Below are positions 24,702-32,292 of a stretch of 64,000 nucleotides of DNA, piece after piece. The notes under the pieces were generated by a model. The model was not told the origin of the DNA. It searched no databases and was given only the letters and a program-made list of their open reading frames with translations. Where the stretch lies: NCBI GenBank assembly GCA_964460755.1, contig CAYWQL010000006.1, forward strand, positions 1 through 64,000, read 5' to 3'. Made by a program: the position numbers and the translations under genes. Within the stretch, counting starts at the first letter, position 1, and the number at the start of each line of letters is the position of its first letter. Source of the stretch: JAYFNU01 sp964460755. GTDB taxonomy: Bacteria > Bacillota > Clostridia > Oscillospirales > Ruminococcaceae.

Positions 24702-25406
24702 ATGACGCAGGGTATACATGACGGGCATCGGCAGAGAGTGAAAAACCGATTCATAAAAAGCGGAATTGATGATTTTGAGCCACACAATGTTTTGGAGCTT
24801 ATGCTTTTTTATGCTATTCCGAAAAGGGACACTAACGAGCTCGCCCACAACCTTATTGAAACGTTCGGAAGCTTTGACAAGGTGCTTGAGGCGGATTATC
24901 TTCAGCTTGCGGCGGTCAAGGGAATGGGGGAGCATTCTGCGACGCTTCTGAAGCTGTTTATAGAAAGCTATGGATATTATGAGCGTCAGAAATACAAGGA
25001 CGGCTTTATTGCGACGAGCTCGGCGGCGGTTATAAGCTACGCCCAGTCGCTTTTCGTCGGTGAAACGCGGGAGCTTGGCTATCTTCTTTGCTTTGACGCG
25101 AAGCTTCAGCTGATTAATTGTGTTAAGATAAGTGAAGGGAGCGTTAACGCAGCCTCGGTTTCGGTGCGGCGCGTCGTCGAGACGGCGACGGCAAACAAAG
25201 CGATTTCCGTTATCCTTACCCACAACCACCCCAACGGTCTTCCCGTTCCGTCCACAGAGGACGTCGCGACGACAAAAAAGATAATGAGCGCTCTTTCAAC
25301 CGTGGATATCGATTTCAGCGACCATATTATTGTCGGGGCAAAATCAGCGATATCTCTTGCGGATGAGGGCATAATATACAGCATAAAACAGGAGAAGCGA
25401 AGATAG
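24702..25406 (+). CDS. radC: RadC family JAMM/MPN+ protein
   Basis: A 234-residue RadC. The N-terminal helix-hairpin-helix region (about 20-90) includes LAAVKGMGEHSA. The C-terminal MPN+ domain has the JAMM metal motif HNHPNGLPVPSTEDV, with two His and the Asp. RadC was once thought a DNA repair protein; its true substrate is unknown. It is followed with no gap by the YdcF-like gene. Confidence 0.92.
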   Translation: MTQGIHDGHRQRVKNRFIKSGIDDFEPHNVLELMLFYAIPKRDTNELAHNLIETFGSFDKVLEADYLQLAAVKGMGEHSATLLKLFIESYGYYERQKYKDGFIATSSAAVISYAQSLFVGETRELGYLLCFDAKLQLINCVKISEGSVNAASVSVRRVVETATANKAISVILTHNHPNGLPVPSTEDVATTKKIMSALSTVDIDFSDHIIVGAKSAISLADEGIIYSIKQEKRR

Positions 25407-26147
25407 ATGAAGGGACGACGGATTTTAGCCTACCTTTGTTTTTTCGTCGCTTTTGCGATAATATGGCCGCTTGTATCCGGGATTGTTCATGAGGGAATGA
25501 TGTTTGCGGTGCTTTTTATCGTTATGGGCATACTTTTTTATTCGCCCAAGTGGTATAAAAAGCTTTGCGAAAGGGTGAAATGGATTAACGTGTTTTTACG
25601 AGTATGCTGTTCGTTGGCGGTCGCGGTATGCGTTGTTATTTCGTTGCTGATGTTTTCCGCGACGTTGAAAAAGCCGTCAGGGAACGGTACGGTTGTTATT
25701 TTAGGTTGCCAGGTAAAAGACTCGCAGCCGAGCCTGATGCTTGTAAGAAGAATGGATATGGCTATTGAGTACCTTAACGAGCATCCTGACGTCGCTGTAA
25801 TTGCGACGGGAGCGCAGGGCAAGGGCGAGAATATGCCTGAATCAAAGGCAATATATGATTACCTGATTAATAATGGAATTGACGCGAAAAGAATTTATGT
25901 CGAGGGCAGGTCGCTGAATACCGAACAGAACCTTCGCTTCAGCGCGGGTATAATAAAGAAAAACGGACTTGACGAAGATGTTATAATATCTTCTGATGGG
26001 TTTCATCAGTATCGAGCGTCGATTTTTGCAAAAAGAAACGGGCTTAATCCGTCCGCGCTTTCGAGCGCAACCCCGATTTTTGTATGTGTAAGCTATTGGT
26101 TTCGCGAAATAATCGGAATAATGCGACTTGTTGTACTTGGTTACTAA
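25407..26147 (+). CDS. YdcF/ElyC (DUF218) family membrane protein
   Basis: A 246-residue protein with three hydrophobic segments in the first 85 residues and a DUF218 domain after that. The domain shows VVILGCQVKDSQPS, AVIATGAQGKGENMPES, YVEGRSLNTEQNLRFS and SSDGFHQYRA. The family includes SanA, ElyC and YdcF, linked to envelope integrity and undecaprenyl-carrier use, but its enzymatic activity is not settled. It begins directly after the radC stop and precedes the potassium transporter genes by 13 bases. Confidence 0.82.
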   Translation: MKGRRILAYLCFFVAFAIIWPLVSGIVHEGMMFAVLFIVMGILFYSPKWYKKLCERVKWINVFLRVCCSLAVAVCVVISLLMFSATLKKPSGNGTVVILGCQVKDSQPSLMLVRRMDMAIEYLNEHPDVAVIATGAQGKGENMPESKAIYDYLINNGIDAKRIYVEGRSLNTEQNLRFSAGIIKKNGLDEDVIISSDGFHQYRASIFAKRNGLNPSALSSATPIFVCVSYWFREIIGIMRLVVLGY

Positions 26148-26160
26148 CTGACGAGGTATT

Positions 26161-27501
26161 ATGAATAAACTTAAGGCCATAAGCTATCCTGCGCTTATTG
26201 CGTTCGGATATTTCATTTTAATAATGTTCGGAACGGTGTTTTTATTGATGCCGTTTGCAAGCCGTGACGGGGTCTCCGCCGGCTTTGTCGACGCCTTTTT
26301 TACCGCTACATCGGCAAGCTGTGTGACAGGTCTCGTTATAGCCGACACCTTCGCAAAGTGGACGCTTTTCGGTCAGATAATTATACTTATTCTTATCCAA
26401 ATCGGCGGATTGGGCTTTATGACCATTGTTATTATGCTTTCAATGTTTTTGGGGCAAAAAATCGGTCTTACGGCGCGTTCGCTTATGTGCGAGAGCATAA
26501 ATACTATGCATCTTGGCGGAATAGTGCGGCTCACCAAACGTATTATGAAAGGAACACTTATTTTCGAGGGTGCGGGAGCTGTGATTCTGACCCTGCGTTT
26601 TATGTCGGATATGGATTTCCCGAACGCATTATTCTGCGGAATATGGCATTCGGTTTCGGCGTTTTGCAACGCTGGCTTTGATATTATGGGGCGGTTTGGC
26701 GACAATGTTTCGCTTGCTCCTTACGTCGGTGACATAACGGTTAACCTGACGATAATGGTTCTTATTGTCGTCGGCGGACTCGGCTTCTTTGTATGGGACG
26801 ATTTATGCGAAAAGAAATTTCGTTTTAAAAAATATTCGCTTCATACGAAGATTGTTTTGTGTATGACCGCATTTTTGATTTTTGTGCCGGCTGTCCTGTT
26901 TTTCTTTTCTGAAAGCGGCGCGGCATATGAGGGACTTAACGCTCGCGAAAGGGTGCTCGCGTCTTTCTTCAGCAGTGTTTCGCCAAGAACAGCGGGCTTT
27001 AGTACGACTGATGTCGCCGCGCTTTCGCCTGTGGGCGAGTTGCTGACAACGGTGCTTATGTTTATCGGAGGAAGCCCCGGCTCGACAGCGGGCGGCATAA
27101 AGACTACCACTATTGCGGTAATGATTTTCTCGGTTATTTCGGGAGCGCGAAACAGGAGCGTTACGAACATTTTCGGGCGTCGTTTGGAAAACAACGATTT
27201 TCGGCGCGCTTCGTCGGTTATCGTGATTAATATGACGCTTGCGCTTTTGATGGGCGGTATTATAAGCGCGTTTGAACCAATGCTTGAGCTGCAGGAGGTT
27301 TTGTTCGAAACCTTTTCGGCGATTGGAACGGTCGGACTGACGCGTGGAATTACACATATGCTTTCCCCAATCTCAAGGGTGCTTGTCGCGCTGCTTATGT
27401 ATTGCGGGCGGGTTGGAAGCCTTTCGTTTGCGATTATTTTCACCGGCAGCAGAGCTCGCCCCTCGGTGGTATTTCCCGTTGAACGGGTCAATATAGGATA
27501 G
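26161..27501 (+). CDS. TrkH/KtrB family potassium uptake channel subunit
   Basis: A 446-residue membrane protein with the fourfold M1-P-M2 repeat of the superfamily of K+ transporters. Selectivity-filter-like glycine segments are visible: TSASCVTGLVI, HSVSAFCNAGFDIMG, SVSPRTAGFST and FSAIGTVGLTRG. It is the ion-conducting subunit for potassium uptake and works with a cytosolic RCK ring protein, whose gene follows 11 bases later. The length fits KtrB better than TrkH. Confidence 0.93.
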   Translation: MNKLKAISYPALIAFGYFILIMFGTVFLLMPFASRDGVSAGFVDAFFTATSASCVTGLVIADTFAKWTLFGQIIILILIQIGGLGFMTIVIMLSMFLGQKIGLTARSLMCESINTMHLGGIVRLTKRIMKGTLIFEGAGAVILTLRFMSDMDFPNALFCGIWHSVSAFCNAGFDIMGRFGDNVSLAPYVGDITVNLTIMVLIVVGGLGFFVWDDLCEKKFRFKKYSLHTKIVLCMTAFLIFVPAVLFFFSESGAAYEGLNARERVLASFFSSVSPRTAGFSTTDVAALSPVGELLTTVLMFIGGSPGSTAGGIKTTTIAVMIFSVISGARNRSVTNIFGRRLENNDFRRASSVIVINMTLALLMGGIISAFEPMLELQEVLFETFSAIGTVGLTRGITHMLSPISRVLVALLMYCGRVGSLSFAIIFTGSRARPSVVFPVERVNIG

Positions 27502-27512
27502 GAGAACAATAT

Positions 27513-28166
27513 ATGAGAACTATGCTTGTTATCGGAATGGGACGGTTTGGTCAGTATCTTGCCAGGCACTTTTCGGAGCTCGGAAACGAGGTAATGATAG
27601 TTGATAAGAACGAAGAAAATATTAGACCCATGCTCGAATACGCAACAAATGCACAAATAGCCGATTGCACGGATGTGGACGTTTTGAAAAATATCGGCGT
27701 ATCGAATTTTGACGTCTGCTTTGTTTGTATTGGAATTGATTTTCAAAGCAGTCTTGAAATAACCAGTATGCTCAAGGAGCTTGGCGCGCGAGAGGTTGTA
27801 AGTAAGGCGAGTGATGACATACACGCCAAATTTCTTTTAAGAAACGGCGCGGACAGGGTAGTCTATCCCGAAAGGGATATGGCTTCGAGAATGGCGGAGC
27901 GGTATTCGGCAGAGAACGCGCTCGACTATGTCGGATTGAGCGGCGACGTTGGAATGTACGAAATCCCGGTTTTAAAGTCGTGGCAAGGCAAGACTATTCG
28001 CGAGGTTAATTTCCGCGAAACCTATAAGGTCAACATCATCGCTGTAAGAGTGGGAAAACAGCTTGAGCTTCTTATGGATGCCGACCGCGTTTTGAAGGAC
28101 AGCGAAAGCCTTTTGATTGTTGGACACCAAGACCAGCTTCAAAAATTTCTTAAAAGGATAGACTGA
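27513..28166 (+). CDS. TrkA/KtrA family potassium uptake regulatory subunit (RCK)
   Basis: A 217-residue protein with an RCK-N Rossmann domain (LVIGMGRFGQYLARH; the acidic residue in IVDKNEENI binds the ribose) and an RCK-C domain from about 135. It forms octameric rings that gate the KtrB channel with ATP/ADP or c-di-AMP in relatives. It is co-transcribed with the channel gene. No c-di-AMP riboswitch is seen upstream of the pair. Confidence 0.92.
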   Translation: MRTMLVIGMGRFGQYLARHFSELGNEVMIVDKNEENIRPMLEYATNAQIADCTDVDVLKNIGVSNFDVCFVCIGIDFQSSLEITSMLKELGAREVVSKASDDIHAKFLLRNGADRVVYPERDMASRMAERYSAENALDYVGLSGDVGMYEIPVLKSWQGKTIREVNFRETYKVNIIAVRVGKQLELLMDADRVLKDSESLLIVGHQDQLQKFLKRID

Positions 28167-28174
28167 TAAATTTA

Positions 28175-28203
28175 TTGACACATTCTAACGTTTGTGGTAA
28201 TAT
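28175..28203 (+). promoter_or_regulatory. sigma-A promoter of rplU-rpmA
   Basis: Perfect TTGACA (28175-28180) and TAATAT (28198-28203), 17-base spacer. Confidence 0.8.
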
Positions 28204-28290
28204 ATTTAAGCCGCGTGTAAAGGGCACCATAAGTTCGTTAGGTCGACGCCTCATTGCAGCGAGTTCTGAAAATATAAGCGAGGGAACAAA
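28204..28290 (+). promoter_or_regulatory. ribosomal protein L21 leader
   Basis: A leader of about 85 bases lies between the promoter and rplU. It begins GCCGCGTGTAAAGGGCACC and contains GTTCGTTAGGTCGACGCC and GCAGCGAGTTCTG, which resemble the Firmicute L21 leader RNA. It is thought to bind L21 and repress its own operon. No terminator is apparent, so the control would be translational. Confidence 0.7.
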
Positions 28291-28602
28291 ATGTACGCAG
28301 TTATCGAAACGGGCGGCAAGCAGTATCGCGTAACGAAGGGCGACGTAATTTACGTTGAAAAGCTCGACGTTGAAGCGGAGAAAACCGTTCAATTTGACAA
28401 GGTTCTTACTATTCTTGACGGCGATACGACAAAGGTCGGAACGCCCAACGTAGAGGGTGCTTCGGTTTCGGGCAAGGTCCTCAAGCATGGCAAGAGCAAG
28501 AAGGTTACCGTTTTCACCTATCGTTCTAAAAAGGACAGCAAGCGCAAAATGGGACACCGTCAGCAGTATACTAAGGTCGAAATTACCGCCATAAAAGGCT
28601 AA
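28291..28602 (+). CDS. rplU: 50S ribosomal protein L21
   Basis: A 103-residue bL21 beginning MYAVIETGGKQYRVTKGD and with the C-terminal KMGHRQQYTKVEI signature. It binds 23S rRNA and is standard in length. Its leader and the following rpmA gene define the usual operon. The gene normally between them in Firmicutes (prp/ysxB) is missing: only 21 bases separate rplU from rpmA. Confidence 0.97.
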   Translation: MYAVIETGGKQYRVTKGDVIYVEKLDVEAEKTVQFDKVLTILDGDTTKVGTPNVEGASVSGKVLKHGKSKKVTVFTYRSKKDSKRKMGHRQQYTKVEITAIKG

Positions 28603-28623
28603 TAATACGGAGGTGCATTAAGA

Positions 28624-28875
28624 ATGGCTCATAAAAAAGGTGTTGGTTCAACCAAAAACGGACGCGATTCCGAGTCCAAGCGCCTCGGCGTTAAAAAGTC
28701 GGATGGACAGTCGGTCGTAGCGGGCAATATACTTGTTCGTCAGCGCGGAACGCATATTCACCCGGGTGAAAATGTAGGTATCGGAAACGACGACACGCTG
28801 TTCGCGTTAACCGACGGAAAAGTTAAGTTTTCCAGAGTCGGAAAAGACCGCAAAAAGGTCAGCATAACCAACTAA
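28624..28875 (+). CDS. rpmA: 50S ribosomal protein L27 (no N-terminal pro-sequence)
   Basis: An 83-residue bL27. It begins MAHKKGVGSTKNGRDS, directly with the mature-type N-terminus that reaches the peptidyl transferase centre. Most Firmicute L27 proteins have an extra 8-10 residues ending in FFA that Prp removes; no such extension is encoded here, and the upstream frame offers no other start. GGAGGTG lies before the ATG. The absence of both prp and the pro-sequence is internally consistent. Confidence 0.96.
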   Translation: MAHKKGVGSTKNGRDSESKRLGVKKSDGQSVVAGNILVRQRGTHIHPGENVGIGNDDTLFALTDGKVKFSRVGKDRKKVSITN

Positions 28876-28883
28876 ACGAACTT

Positions 28884-28917
28884 ATCCCGGGCAAAATTGC
28901 TCGGGATTTTGTTTTTT
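28884..28917 (+). terminator. terminator after rpmA
   Basis: ATCCCGGGCAA and TTGCTCGGGAT (28884-28907) form a stem followed by TTTTGTTTTTT. It lies 20 bases before obgE, so obgE may depend on read-through or on a promoter not recognised. Confidence 0.75.
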
Positions 28918-28937
28918 CGAAAGGATAAAGGGATTTT

Positions 28938-30206
28938 ATGTTCGTCGATAAAGCGAGAATAAAGTTAGTGGCGGGAAACGGCGGCGACGGCGCGATTTCT
29001 TTTCATCGCGAAAAGTATGTCGCGGCGGGCGGTCCCGACGGCGGCGACGGAGGAAGGGGCGGAAATGTCGTGTTTGTAGTCGACGATAATCTGTCGACCC
29101 TTCTTGATTTTAAATACAGACGCAAATATAAAGCCGACGACGGTGAAAACGGCTCGGCTAAAAACAGCTCGGGAAAAAGTGCAAGCGACCTTGTAATAAA
29201 GGTTCCGCGCGGCACTGTTGTGCGCGAAGCCGAAACGGGCGGAGTGCTTGCCGATATGTCGTCGGACGAGCCCGTTATAATTTGCAAGGGCGGCAAGGGC
29301 GGCTTTGGAAACAGCCATTACGCGACACCGACGCGCCAAATTCCGCGTTTCGCAAAAACGGGAACGACGGGAGAGAGCTATGACGTTTTTCTTGAGCTGA
29401 AGCTTATTGCAGATGTTGGACTTATCGGCTTTCCGAACGTCGGGAAATCAACCCTAATTTCGGTTATAAGTGCCGCCCGTCCGAAAATAGCAAACTATCA
29501 TTTCACGACTCTTTCGCCGGTTCTGGGCGTCGTGTCTTCGCCCGACGGAGGCTCCTTTGTCGCGGCGGATATTCCCGGACTTATTGAGGGCGCGTCAAAG
29601 GGAATTGGGCTTGGCTTCGATTTTCTTCGCCACGTGGAGCGATGCAGAATGTTCGTACACGTCGTTGACATTTCGGGCTTTGAAGGGCGAGACCCCGTCG
29701 AGGATTTTGAAAAGATAAACGGTGAGCTTTTTGCATTTAACGCCAAGCTTTCCGAGCGACCCCAAATCGTTGTTGGCAACAAGGGTGATATAGCCGAGAA
29801 TGGAGAGCTTGAAGAAAAGCTAAAGAAGCACGTCGAGACAAAGGGCTATAAATATATATCAATAAGCGCGGCTACCAAGCGAAACACCGATGTTTTAGTA
29901 AAAGCGGTTGCCGAGATGCTTGTGTCGCTCCCGCCTGTTACGGTTTTTGAGCGCGATTATATAAAGCCCCTTCCCGAGGTCGGCAAGATTTTTACAATCG
30001 AGCGCACCGACGACGGCGGTTTTCGTATCGACGCGCCGTGGCTTGAGCGTATTCTTCGTCAGACCAACGTTGAGGACTACGAGTCGCTTCTTTATTTTCA
30101 AACGGCGCTTACCGACAGCGGAATTATTGACGCGCTTGTTGAAAAGGGCGTAAAGCAGGACGACACAATCTATATCGGCGAATACCAGTTCGATTATATA
30201 GTTTAA
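28938..30206 (+). CDS. obgE: GTPase Obg (CgtA)
   Basis: A 422-residue ribosome-associated GTPase. The glycine-rich OBG domain comes first (GGDGAISFHREKYVAAGG, residues 1-158). The G domain has the P-loop GFPNVGKSTLI, switch II DIPGLIEGAS and NKGD. A C-terminal OCT domain starts near 345. It takes part in 50S assembly and, in Bacillus, in stress and sporulation signalling. It follows rplU-rpmA as in most bacteria. Confidence 0.97.
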   Translation: MFVDKARIKLVAGNGGDGAISFHREKYVAAGGPDGGDGGRGGNVVFVVDDNLSTLLDFKYRRKYKADDGENGSAKNSSGKSASDLVIKVPRGTVVREAETGGVLADMSSDEPVIICKGGKGGFGNSHYATPTRQIPRFAKTGTTGESYDVFLELKLIADVGLIGFPNVGKSTLISVISAARPKIANYHFTTLSPVLGVVSSPDGGSFVAADIPGLIEGASKGIGLGFDFLRHVERCRMFVHVVDISGFEGRDPVEDFEKINGELFAFNAKLSERPQIVVGNKGDIAENGELEEKLKKHVETKGYKYISISAATKRNTDVLVKAVAEMLVSLPPVTVFERDYIKPLPEVGKIFTIERTDDGGFRIDAPWLERILRQTNVEDYESLLYFQTALTDSGIIDALVEKGVKQDDTIYIGEYQFDYIV

Positions 30207-30216
30207 GGGGAAACGA

Positions 30217-30618
30217 GTGGAAGAAGCAAAGCAGATTAAACAAAAAAATGCGACCGAGCTTGCCTTTATGGGCGACGCGGTATTTGAGGCGCTTGTGCGC
30301 GAGCATATAACCCGCACTGTTGACACCAACGCAAACACCCTTCACCGTATGGCGGTTGAATACGTCTGCGCCGAGGCGCAAAGCGCGGCGCTGTCAGAGC
30401 TTGTTCCACTTCTCAATGAAGACGAGCTTGGCGTAATAAGAAGGGGAAAAAACGCCTCGAAGGTGACGGCACCGCGAAATGTCGCGCCGAAGACCTATCG
30501 CACGGCGACGGCGCTCGAGGCACTTTTCGGGTATCTTTATCTTTTGGGAGAGCGAGAGAGGATAAGGGAGTTATTTTCGGTTGTAATAGCCGCCCACGAG
30601 TCACAGCAGGACAAATAA
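30217..30618 (+). CDS. mrnC: Mini-ribonuclease III
   Basis: A 133-residue RNase III catalytic domain with no dsRNA-binding domain. The acidic metal ligands appear in AFMGDAVFEALVREH and TALEALFGYLYLLGE. It processes the 23S rRNA ends in Bacillus. It is a GTG start behind AAGGGGA. Usually mrnC lies by cysS; here it follows obgE with a 10-base gap. Confidence 0.9.
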   Translation: MEEAKQIKQKNATELAFMGDAVFEALVREHITRTVDTNANTLHRMAVEYVCAEAQSAALSELVPLLNEDELGVIRRGKNASKVTAPRNVAPKTYRTATALEALFGYLYLLGERERIRELFSVVIAAHESQQDK

Positions 30619-30645
30619 AAACAGTCGGGAATACTTCCCCGACTG
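30611..30645 (-). terminator. terminator of the small minus-strand gene
   Basis: CAGTCGGG (30622-30629) and CCCGACTG (30638-30645) pair. On the minus strand the stem is followed by TTTTTATTTG; on the plus strand no T-run follows, so it acts mainly for the minus gene. Confidence 0.75.
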
Positions 30646-30663
30646 CCGCAAATAGAATGGGCT

Positions 30664-30831
30664 TTAATTGCTTTTTTTTGAACTTGAATTAGAGCTGTTT
30701 TTCGCTTGATTGCACGACTTTGAGTTTGAACTCTTGTTTTTTGAAGAGGAGTTGGAATCCTGCGACTGGCTCTTTGAGGAGCTGTTGCTGCTGTTTTTTG
30801 AGTTCTTTGAAGCTTTTTTGTTTTCTGACAT
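30664..30831 (-). CDS. small Ser/Asn/Lys-rich low-complexity protein (55 aa)
   Basis: On the minus strand AAAGGTGG precedes an ATG at 30831, and the frame reads MSENKKASKNSKNSSNSSSK and continues in the same style to a TAA at 30664. Serine makes up over a third, with asparagine and lysine most of the rest, plus one cysteine. No fold or family is recognised. A good ribosome site and a dedicated terminator just downstream support a real gene. In spore formers such small, basic, low-complexity proteins are often spore components, but this is only a suggestion. Confidence 0.6.
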   Translation of the reverse strand: MSENKKASKNSKNSSNSSSKSQSQDSNSSSKNKSSNSKSCNQAKNSSNSSSKKSN

Positions 30832-30915
30832 TCTTGTTTCCCACCTTTCAAAAGTATTATTGCCGATATAAGCAAGATTTATTTTTGAAAATAATTTACA
30901 ATTATTCTAAAAAAT

Positions 30916-30944
30916 TTGCACGACCATAAAGAAAGTGGTAAACT
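30916..30944 (+). promoter_or_regulatory. sigma-A promoter of yebC
   Basis: TTGCAC (30916-30921) and TAAACT (30939-30944) with a 17-base spacer, 32 bases before the gene. Confidence 0.6.
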
Positions 30945-30976
30945 AATCAAGTTAAAAAAAATAAAGGGGTTATGTT

Positions 30977-31711
30977 ATGTCTGGACATTCCAAGTGGAAT
31001 AACATCAAACGCAAGAAGGAAAAGACCGATACGCAAAGAGCCAAGGTCTTTACAAAAATGGGACGCGAAATAATGGTCGCTGTTCGCGAGGGCGGCCCTG
31101 ACCCGAACGCCAACGGAAAGCTTCGCGATGTAATTGCGAAGGCGAAGGCGAATAATGTTCCGACCGATAATATCGAGCGTATTATCAAAAAAGCCGAGGG
31201 CAACGATAAGGCGGATTATGAAACGATTTTCTATGAGGGCTACGGGCCCTCGGGCGTTGCCGTTATCGTCGAGTCGCTTACTGAAAACCGAAACCGTACC
31301 GCCGCCGACGTCCGTCACTATTTCGACAAATTCGGCGGAAACCTTGGAACAAGCGGCTGCGTTTCGTTTATGTTTCAGCAAAAGGGTGTCATCGTTATTG
31401 ATATGAGCGAACTTAACGAGGACAAGGTTATGGAGGATGGCATTGAGTGCGGCGCGGACGATATCGTATTTGAGGACGGAGTTGCTGAGGTTTATACCGA
31501 CCCGACCGCCCTTCGCGATGTTCGCGAGGCGTTTGAAGCAAAGAAATATAGCTTTATCTCCGCCGAGGTTGAGTTTGTTCCCGATAACTATGTGACTCTC
31601 GCGGGGGAGGATAACCTCAAAAAAATGGGACTTCTTCTTGAATTTCTTGAGGACAACGACGACATTCAAAACGTTTGGCACAACCTTGAAAATGAGGACG
31701 ACCTTCCATAA
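30977..31711 (+). CDS. YebC/PmpR (TACO1) family protein
   Basis: A 244-residue protein of standard length, beginning SGHSKWNNIKRKKEKTD and with ENRNRTAADVRHYFDKFGG. Long annotated as a transcription regulator, the family is now also linked to translation through stalling sequences. It stands alone with its own promoter and terminator. The family call is firm; the function in this organism is not. Confidence 0.94.
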   Translation: MSGHSKWNNIKRKKEKTDTQRAKVFTKMGREIMVAVREGGPDPNANGKLRDVIAKAKANNVPTDNIERIIKKAEGNDKADYETIFYEGYGPSGVAVIVESLTENRNRTAADVRHYFDKFGGNLGTSGCVSFMFQQKGVIVIDMSELNEDKVMEDGIECGADDIVFEDGVAEVYTDPTALRDVREAFEAKKYSFISAEVEFVPDNYVTLAGEDNLKKMGLLLEFLEDNDDIQNVWHNLENEDDLP

Positions 31712-31723
31712 AAGAAAGCTTAG

Positions 31724-31750
31724 AGCACGCCGATTGTCGGTGTGCTTTTT
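31724..31750 (+). terminator. terminator of yebC
   Basis: AGCACGCCGA and TCGGTGTGCT (31724-31746) form a 10-bp stem with one G-T pair and end in a T-run. Confidence 0.85.
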
Positions 31751-31766
31751 GTTTACAAAAAATTAA

Positions 31767-31795
31767 TTGACTTTTTGTGAGGTTTGCACTAATAT
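31767..31795 (+). promoter_or_regulatory. sigma-A promoter of the marR-ABC exporter operon
   Basis: TTGACT (31767-31772) and TAATAT (31790-31795), 17-base spacer. The start at about 31802 falls at the edge of the palindromic operator. Confidence 0.75.
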
Positions 31796-31803
31796 TATCA
31801 AGT

Positions 31804-31820
31804 CGACTTATTATAAGTCG
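31804..31820. promoter_or_regulatory. MarR operator (17-bp perfect palindrome)
   Basis: CGACTTATTATAAGTCG reads the same on both strands around a central T/A. It covers the transcription start of the marR operon, where bound repressor would block the polymerase. A second GTCGACTT half overlaps its left arm. Confidence 0.7.
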
Positions 31821-31845
31821 GTTTACTAATTTTGCGGGTGATAAT

Positions 31846-32280
31846 ATGAATTACGGACGTGAAATCGAAAAACTGAATCGGAAAAACCAAATGCGGCTCA
31901 TTAGAAACGGCTTTTTTAATCGGCACGGACGAATGCTTCATCCGGGGCAGCTTCCTATTATCGGGGTTATCTATGATAACGAGGGCAACACCCAAAGTGA
32001 GATTGCCGAAATACTTGGAGTAAGCGGCGCGACGGTCGGTATGTCGATTAAGCGGCTTGAGCTTGCCGGGCTTGTCATAAAAAAGCAGGACGAGAACGAC
32101 GGACGAACGACAAGGATTGAGCTCACCGCCGAGGGCACGAGGTGCGCCAAAGAAGCGAAAAATTATCTTGAAGAAATGATAAGGACGAAGTATGACGGCT
32201 TTTCCGAGGAGGAGCTGCGAAGGTTTTATGAATTTGTATTAAGGACCAATGATAACTTAGAGAAAAACTACAATAAATAG
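31846..32280 (+). CDS. MarR family transcriptional regulator
   Basis: A 144-residue winged helix-turn-helix repressor. The DNA-reading part is NTQSEIAEILGVSGATVGMS with the following KRLELAGLVIKKQ, and the wing is DENDGRTTRIELT. ATG 31846 is chosen; the longer frame to 31777 would cover the promoter and operator. It probably represses its own operon by the palindrome at 31804-31820 and is released by a drug-like ligand, as is usual when marR precedes multidrug ABC genes. It is 12 bases before the first exporter gene. Confidence 0.9.
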   Translation: MNYGREIEKLNRKNQMRLIRNGFFNRHGRMLHPGQLPIIGVIYDNEGNTQSEIAEILGVSGATVGMSIKRLELAGLVIKKQDENDGRTTRIELTAEGTRCAKEAKNYLEEMIRTKYDGFSEEELRRFYEFVLRTNDNLEKNYNK

Positions 32281-32292
32281 AGAGGTATTGTT

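Noticed and set aside
30537..30875. A 112-residue minus-strand frame across the small gene region
   Set aside because: It runs through the terminator and into mrnC, and its composition reflects frame-shifted reading of the Ser/Asn/Lys codons. The 55-residue frame has the ribosome site.
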